Source: Desulfosporosinus sp. FKB
Lineage (GTDB): Bacteria > Bacillota > Desulfitobacteriia > Desulfitobacteriales > Desulfitobacteriaceae
Assembly: GCF_002196705.1 (NCBI RefSeq)
Contig: NZ_NADJ01000038.1
Span: 303,420 to 367,419 of the forward strand
Length of the DNA: 64,000 nucleotides
Direction of reading: 5' to 3'
The notes under the pieces were generated by a model. That model had not been told where the DNA came from and did not search any database. It saw nothing but the letters and a program-made list of their open reading frames with translations. Positions 60,867-64,000 of the stretch are shown here, piece by piece. The first letter of the stretch is position 1; each line of letters starts with the position of its first letter. The position numbers were made by a program, and so were the translations under genes.

Positions 60867-62603
60867 GTGGTGTCAAATATACCAAGTCAAACAGCTATAA
60901 ACCTGGAATTGAAAACCACGGCCATTGAAAGACTCGAACATCTGTTGACCGAGTACGAGTCGGGAAGTGAAAAATTTACCGTGTTCGGCCTAGTGGCAGG
61001 AGGTGGGAAAACTCAAGAGACGATCCGAATTATTGCCTCTCACATCTTAAATGGAGGACAACGTAACTACATCTTGGTGATAAAGCAAAATATTGAGGTC
61101 ATGGAATATGCCTACACAATTAACAAAATGTGTGGTCATCAAATGGCTTTGCCAATAACATGTGACAATTGGAGAGAACTCAGAAACAACCCAGAGGTAT
61201 TGTGGAACTACCGTGTTTTAGTAATTACTCACAAACGTTATCAGGATTTGTGCACTAATCCTAGATTAAGGAGGTATTTTGAGAAAAACCGACATACCCT
61301 TGTTATAGATGAGCAATTGGACGTTCCCACTGTGAGCCTTTCAGAGAAGGATTACGAGAAAATCATTGGTTACCTTCCCTGGACCCTTCATAATGAGTTT
61401 ATAGAACTGTGTAGAGGGCTTATAAGTCAAATTGTTACCTGTCGGGGAATTAGCAATAGGATGATATTAACTGGAACCTTAGTCGATCATGTAGCCGTCA
61501 AAACTTTTAGGAGTGACTTGCAAAATAATTGGACTTATATAGACAGAAAGAACGAAGTCTCTGAATTCATGAAATCGTTAGAAGTGTTTTCTCTCTTCCC
61601 TGCCCTGTACAACAATGGTAAACTGCATACCGTGGACTATAGGATAGTACGATGGAAACTGCAAAATAACATTATCCTAGATGCTAATGCCGAAATAGAT
61701 TTTCGGTACAAAATTGATCCAGATATGAATATTGAGTCACAGCCCCAAATTATGAATTACTCAGGGTCGACCATCCACGTAGCTAATTTCAATTCAACTA
61801 GAAATAACATTAATAAGACCGAAAACTACTTCCATGAGATTGCTAAGGCTATTCGTAAGTGGAAATCGTCATTGAACAAGACCCTAGTGATTGTGGATAA
61901 AAAGCATCAGGATTTGCTTGTAGATCATCTTAGGTTGGTCGGATTTCAGGAGATTGGGCAAGATGATGACTACCAAAGTGAAGACATAGCCGTTGCTCAC
62001 TTTGGAGACATCCTTGGTAAAAATCATTGGAGAGATTTCGACCAAGTATGGGTGATTGTTACCCCATTAATGCCAATGCCTTTATACCCACTTCATTGGA
62101 GTTACTTGGCTAGGATTCATATCACCGACCAAAACCTTGAGATGTTTGGGACCCTCGGTAAGTATAGCTTTCGAGACCCAATATTCGAGGATACCAAAGT
62201 GGGATGTCTAGTGTCAGAAATATATCAAGCAATAAAACGTATTAACCGAGATAATAGTAAGCCATCTCGGTCTTTTCTTGTCCAAAGTGACGAAAGAGTC
62301 GTCGAAGGAGTAATACGGCAATTCCCCGGAATAAAGATTGGAGAGCCTATTAATTTGGACGATGTCGAGTACAAAGAAGGAAAAAAGTCTAACAAGATTC
62401 CCCGGCCCATTCAACTAGCAAACCTTCTTAGAGATTTGGATCCCGGAACCTACACTAAAAAGTATTTATATGATCGTCTAGGGTGGCCCCCTCACAATAA
62501 GCTTGGAAGATACTTTACCGATCCAAAAATAAAGGAACTGGAAGCAATTGGTCTGATAAAAATACTGACCCGTAAGGTAGAAGTGTATGATAAAGCAGCT
62601 TAA
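60867..62603 (+). CDS. P-loop helicase-like protein with winged-helix tail
   Basis: This protein of about 578 residues has Walker A FGLVAGGGKTQETIR near residue 40 and Walker B HTLVIDEQLD near 148, in a superfamily 1/2-like N-terminal region (LVITHKRYQDL between them). A C-terminal winged-helix-like region (TYTKKYLYDRLGWPPHNKLGRYF) follows. The GTG at 60867 has GGAGGT upstream; an ATG five codons earlier lies in that site. It could open DNA for element replication or act as a primase-helicase. Downstream is the sigma-like gene. Confidence 0.78.
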   Translation: MVSNIPSQTAINLELKTTAIERLEHLLTEYESGSEKFTVFGLVAGGGKTQETIRIIASHILNGGQRNYILVIKQNIEVMEYAYTINKMCGHQMALPITCDNWRELRNNPEVLWNYRVLVITHKRYQDLCTNPRLRRYFEKNRHTLVIDEQLDVPTVSLSEKDYEKIIGYLPWTLHNEFIELCRGLISQIVTCRGISNRMILTGTLVDHVAVKTFRSDLQNNWTYIDRKNEVSEFMKSLEVFSLFPALYNNGKLHTVDYRIVRWKLQNNIILDANAEIDFRYKIDPDMNIESQPQIMNYSGSTIHVANFNSTRNNINKTENYFHEIAKAIRKWKSSLNKTLVIVDKKHQDLLVDHLRLVGFQEIGQDDDYQSEDIAVAHFGDILGKNHWRDFDQVWVIVTPLMPMPLYPLHWSYLARIHITDQNLEMFGTLGKYSFRDPIFEDTKVGCLVSEIYQAIKRINRDNSKPSRSFLVQSDERVVEGVIRQFPGIKIGEPINLDDVEYKEGKKSNKIPRPIQLANLLRDLDPGTYTKKYLYDRLGWPPHNKLGRYFTDPKIKELEAIGLIKILTRKVEVYDKAA

Positions 62604-62957
62604 TGCCAAAGTCGTCATTTCTCTATATATACTGTTAATAGAGTTTTGTCGACTTCAAAGACATAGGGATAGTTATGTAACGTAATAAATAGCTACCCTC
62701 CACTTTACCTTTAGGTAGTAAATATCTTTACCAACTTTACTGTTTAACTTGCTCGAACGAAGTGAAGAGCATCTTCGAAACGAAGTGAAGAAGATCACTA
62801 CTCTAATTTAGAGGGTGTCTTCTACTTTTATTTTAGCCTCTTCTGTCGTTAAAATGACCTGTGACCTGACTTAGTTCTATCCCGTATATCTTATTATCTC
62901 CTTTACAAACTCGTTCTTAAGGACGGGTTTTACTTTTTTAAAAGGGAGGAATATTAA
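62604..62957. other. Intergenic gap, 354 bp
   Basis: It contains the tandem near-repeat CGAACGAAGTGAAGA / CGAAACGAAGTGAAGA (62754-62790) and a hairpin AACTCGTTCTTAAGGACGGGTT with T-run near 62908-62937, close to the next gene. No frame is convincing. It could hold a regulatory region. Confidence 0.5.
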
Positions 62958-63641
62958 TTGACTATAGTTCAATCGGAACGACTGTGGATTGAAGCACATG
63001 AATCAAATACTTGGAAAGAAATTGAATATGACCGTGAAGTCAGGCTAAGTCATTATAACAGTGGAAAAAGGTCTGTTACAGAATCTCTCGAAAAAGTTCT
63101 TATGGGTGGTGATGACTGGCAGCTATACGAAATATTACGACTCCCCTTAAAGAAAAAGGCTAAAAGCTACGAGAATAGGTGGGAAAACTACAGAATTTCC
63201 CAACACGATTTTGAGTCAGCTTTTTGGGAAGAAACGTGGAAAGTAATTGAGAATCGTAAATGGACAGGTGCTAACGGAAAATTCCTGTTGTACGAGACGT
63301 TATGCATTTCTTGGGACAGGGCTGCTATAGACGTAATAAGATTTGCAACTAGAAAGAAACGAGAAAATAATGCCCGTGCCCTACCTCTTCACGATAGTTT
63401 CGAAGAGTATCATCCCGACACGAGAATTGATGTTGAAGCCGAAGTTATCAACAGACTCACGATCGAGGAAATATTGTCCGTTCAAGGATTAACATCTGAG
63501 GAAAAACAACTACTAGAGATTATCAGGTGGGATCCTGAAGGCTCGTTGAGAGAACTCGGAACACGGATAAATTGCAGCAAAGATAAAATTAGCAGAACAT
63601 TAGCCCGAATCCGAAAGAAAATTAACACAGATTTACTGTAA
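62958..63641 (+). CDS. Sigma-70-like factor
   Basis: This 227-residue protein has a region-2-like segment (DFESAFWEETWKVIENRKWT..FLLYETLCISWDRAAIDVIRFATRKKR) and a C-terminal region 4 helix-turn-helix (GSLRELGTRINCSKDKISRTLARIRKKI). It may redirect RNA polymerase to element 2 promoters, or regulate excision. The TTG start has GGGAGGA eight bases upstream. It is the last gene before the right core. Confidence 0.78.
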   Translation: MTIVQSERLWIEAHESNTWKEIEYDREVRLSHYNSGKRSVTESLEKVLMGGDDWQLYEILRLPLKKKAKSYENRWENYRISQHDFESAFWEETWKVIENRKWTGANGKFLLYETLCISWDRAAIDVIRFATRKKRENNARALPLHDSFEEYHPDTRIDVEAEVINRLTIEEILSVQGLTSEEKQLLEIIRWDPEGSLRELGTRINCSKDKISRTLARIRKKINTDLL

Positions 63642-63708
63642 GGGTTACGTAGAAAAACCTTGAATGTTCTTGCTAATAACGTGTTAATCGAATAAAATAA
63701 CAAATAGG

Positions 63709-63727
63709 AGCAAACCGTCCTATCGAC
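63709..63727. repeat. Putative arm-type site, right copy
   Basis: AGCAAACCGTCCTATCGAC, 63 bases left of the right core, matches the site at 44809-44827 in 17 of 19 positions. It may bind the element 2 recombinase. Confidence 0.45.
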
Positions 63728-63789
63728 GGCTCAAAAACAGTCTCAAACCCTTATGTGGCAAGGATTACAGGAATTTACAATTTCTGATG

Positions 63790-63837
63790 GGTCTCCAAAA
63801 CCGTCAGTGAGGGTTCGACTCCTTCATCCCCTGCCAA
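63790..63837 (+). repeat. Attachment core, right end of element 2
   Basis: This is the identical 48-base copy of the tRNA-Trp 3' half at 44552-44599. The preceding bases (TGATG) do not rebuild a tRNA stem as well as the left copy. It marks the element 2/right flank boundary. Confidence 0.92.
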
Positions 63838-64000
63838 ATGAAAAGTGAGACACCGCAAGGATTTGCGGTGTTTTTTGTTTTATGCATTGACTGTATAATT
63901 TGGAGTTTGGGGACTATTTGGGGACTAAAGATACGCTAAGTTACCATACCTTACGCCTAAGAACATCAAAACCAGTCTTTTTAAGTAGACTAGAATTACT
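63838..64000. other. Right flank beyond element 2
   Basis: After a terminator there is a tandem repeat TTTGGGGACTAT TTTGGGGACTAA near 63909-63932. A frame opening LEFGDYLGTKDTLSYHTLRL stays open to the window end but has no clear start. It could be the chromosome or a third element. Confidence 0.5.
63851..63880 (+). terminator. tRNA-Trp terminator
   Basis: CACCGCAA / TTGCGGTG with a four-base loop is followed by TTTTTTGTTTT, just after the tRNA 3' end. It is probably the native terminator of the tRNA gene, pushed here by both insertions. Confidence 0.88.

Noticed and set aside
62754-62790. Purine-rich tandem GAAGTGAAGA repeat as an origin
   Set aside because: Only two copies and no initiator beside it; kept as a possible regulatory site only.

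Overview
The window looks like a Firmicutes chromosome segment, probably a spore-forming clostridial lineage such as Desulfosporosinus or Desulfitobacterium. This is inferred from strong GGAGG ribosome sites, TTG and GTG starts, a Spo0E-like gene and the overall protein flavour. It is almost entirely mobile DNA: two integrative elements lie head to tail in the 3' half of a tRNA-Trp gene. A 48-bp perfect repeat that reads as the anticodon loop (CCA) to 3'-CCA part of tRNA-Trp occurs at 44552-44599 and 63790-63837. The intact tRNA should lie left of the window.

Element 1 (before position 1 to 44599) is a temperate contractile-tailed phage. Its left end (1-7000) is cargo: a zinc-ribbon protein, a Spo0E-like phosphatase, two D12-class adenine methylases, a TOPRIM-bearing AAA ATPase and membrane proteins. 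The main body runs leftward on the minus strand. From right to left it holds an excisionase-like gene and a Cro-like gene, small Cys-rich early genes, a zinc-hook ATPase, RecT, an MBL hydrolase, a PAPS-reductase-like protein, a lambda-O-like replication gene with internal iterons, a Holliday-junction-type nuclease and an ArpU-like late regulator. Then come terminase, portal, ClpP-type protease with a nested scaffold, decoration and capsid genes (lambda-type head), sheath, tube, frameshifted chaperone, tape measure and gpX/D/V/U/W/J/I/H-like baseplate and fibre genes (P2-type tail), and holins with a DUF1906 endolysin. The lysogeny module at 42-44.4 kb is divergent, with three copies of a palindromic operator, a repressor, an ImmA-like protein and an integrase adjacent to the attachment core. 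Two plus-strand cargo genes at 31.2-32.8 kb interrupt the minus-strand programme.

Element 2 (44600-63837, about 19.2 kb) has its own tyrosine recombinase just inside the left core but no virion genes. Its cargo is an OLD-type nuclease, a serine resolvase, a tight minus-strand operon (GHKL ATPase with STAS-like domain, STAS-like/PRTase, HD-PRTase fusion, ThyX) and a further cluster (membrane protein, SEC-C/transglutaminase-like protein, GNAT, two unknowns). Its right part holds a repeat-rich region with fossil BRO fragments, an intact BRO antirepressor, a P-loop helicase-like protein and a sigma-like factor. It resembles a defence-carrying satellite or integrative island. The HD/PRTase/GHKL/ThyX operon is the best candidate for an undescribed system. 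Beyond 63837 lies a probable tRNA terminator and an unassigned flank.
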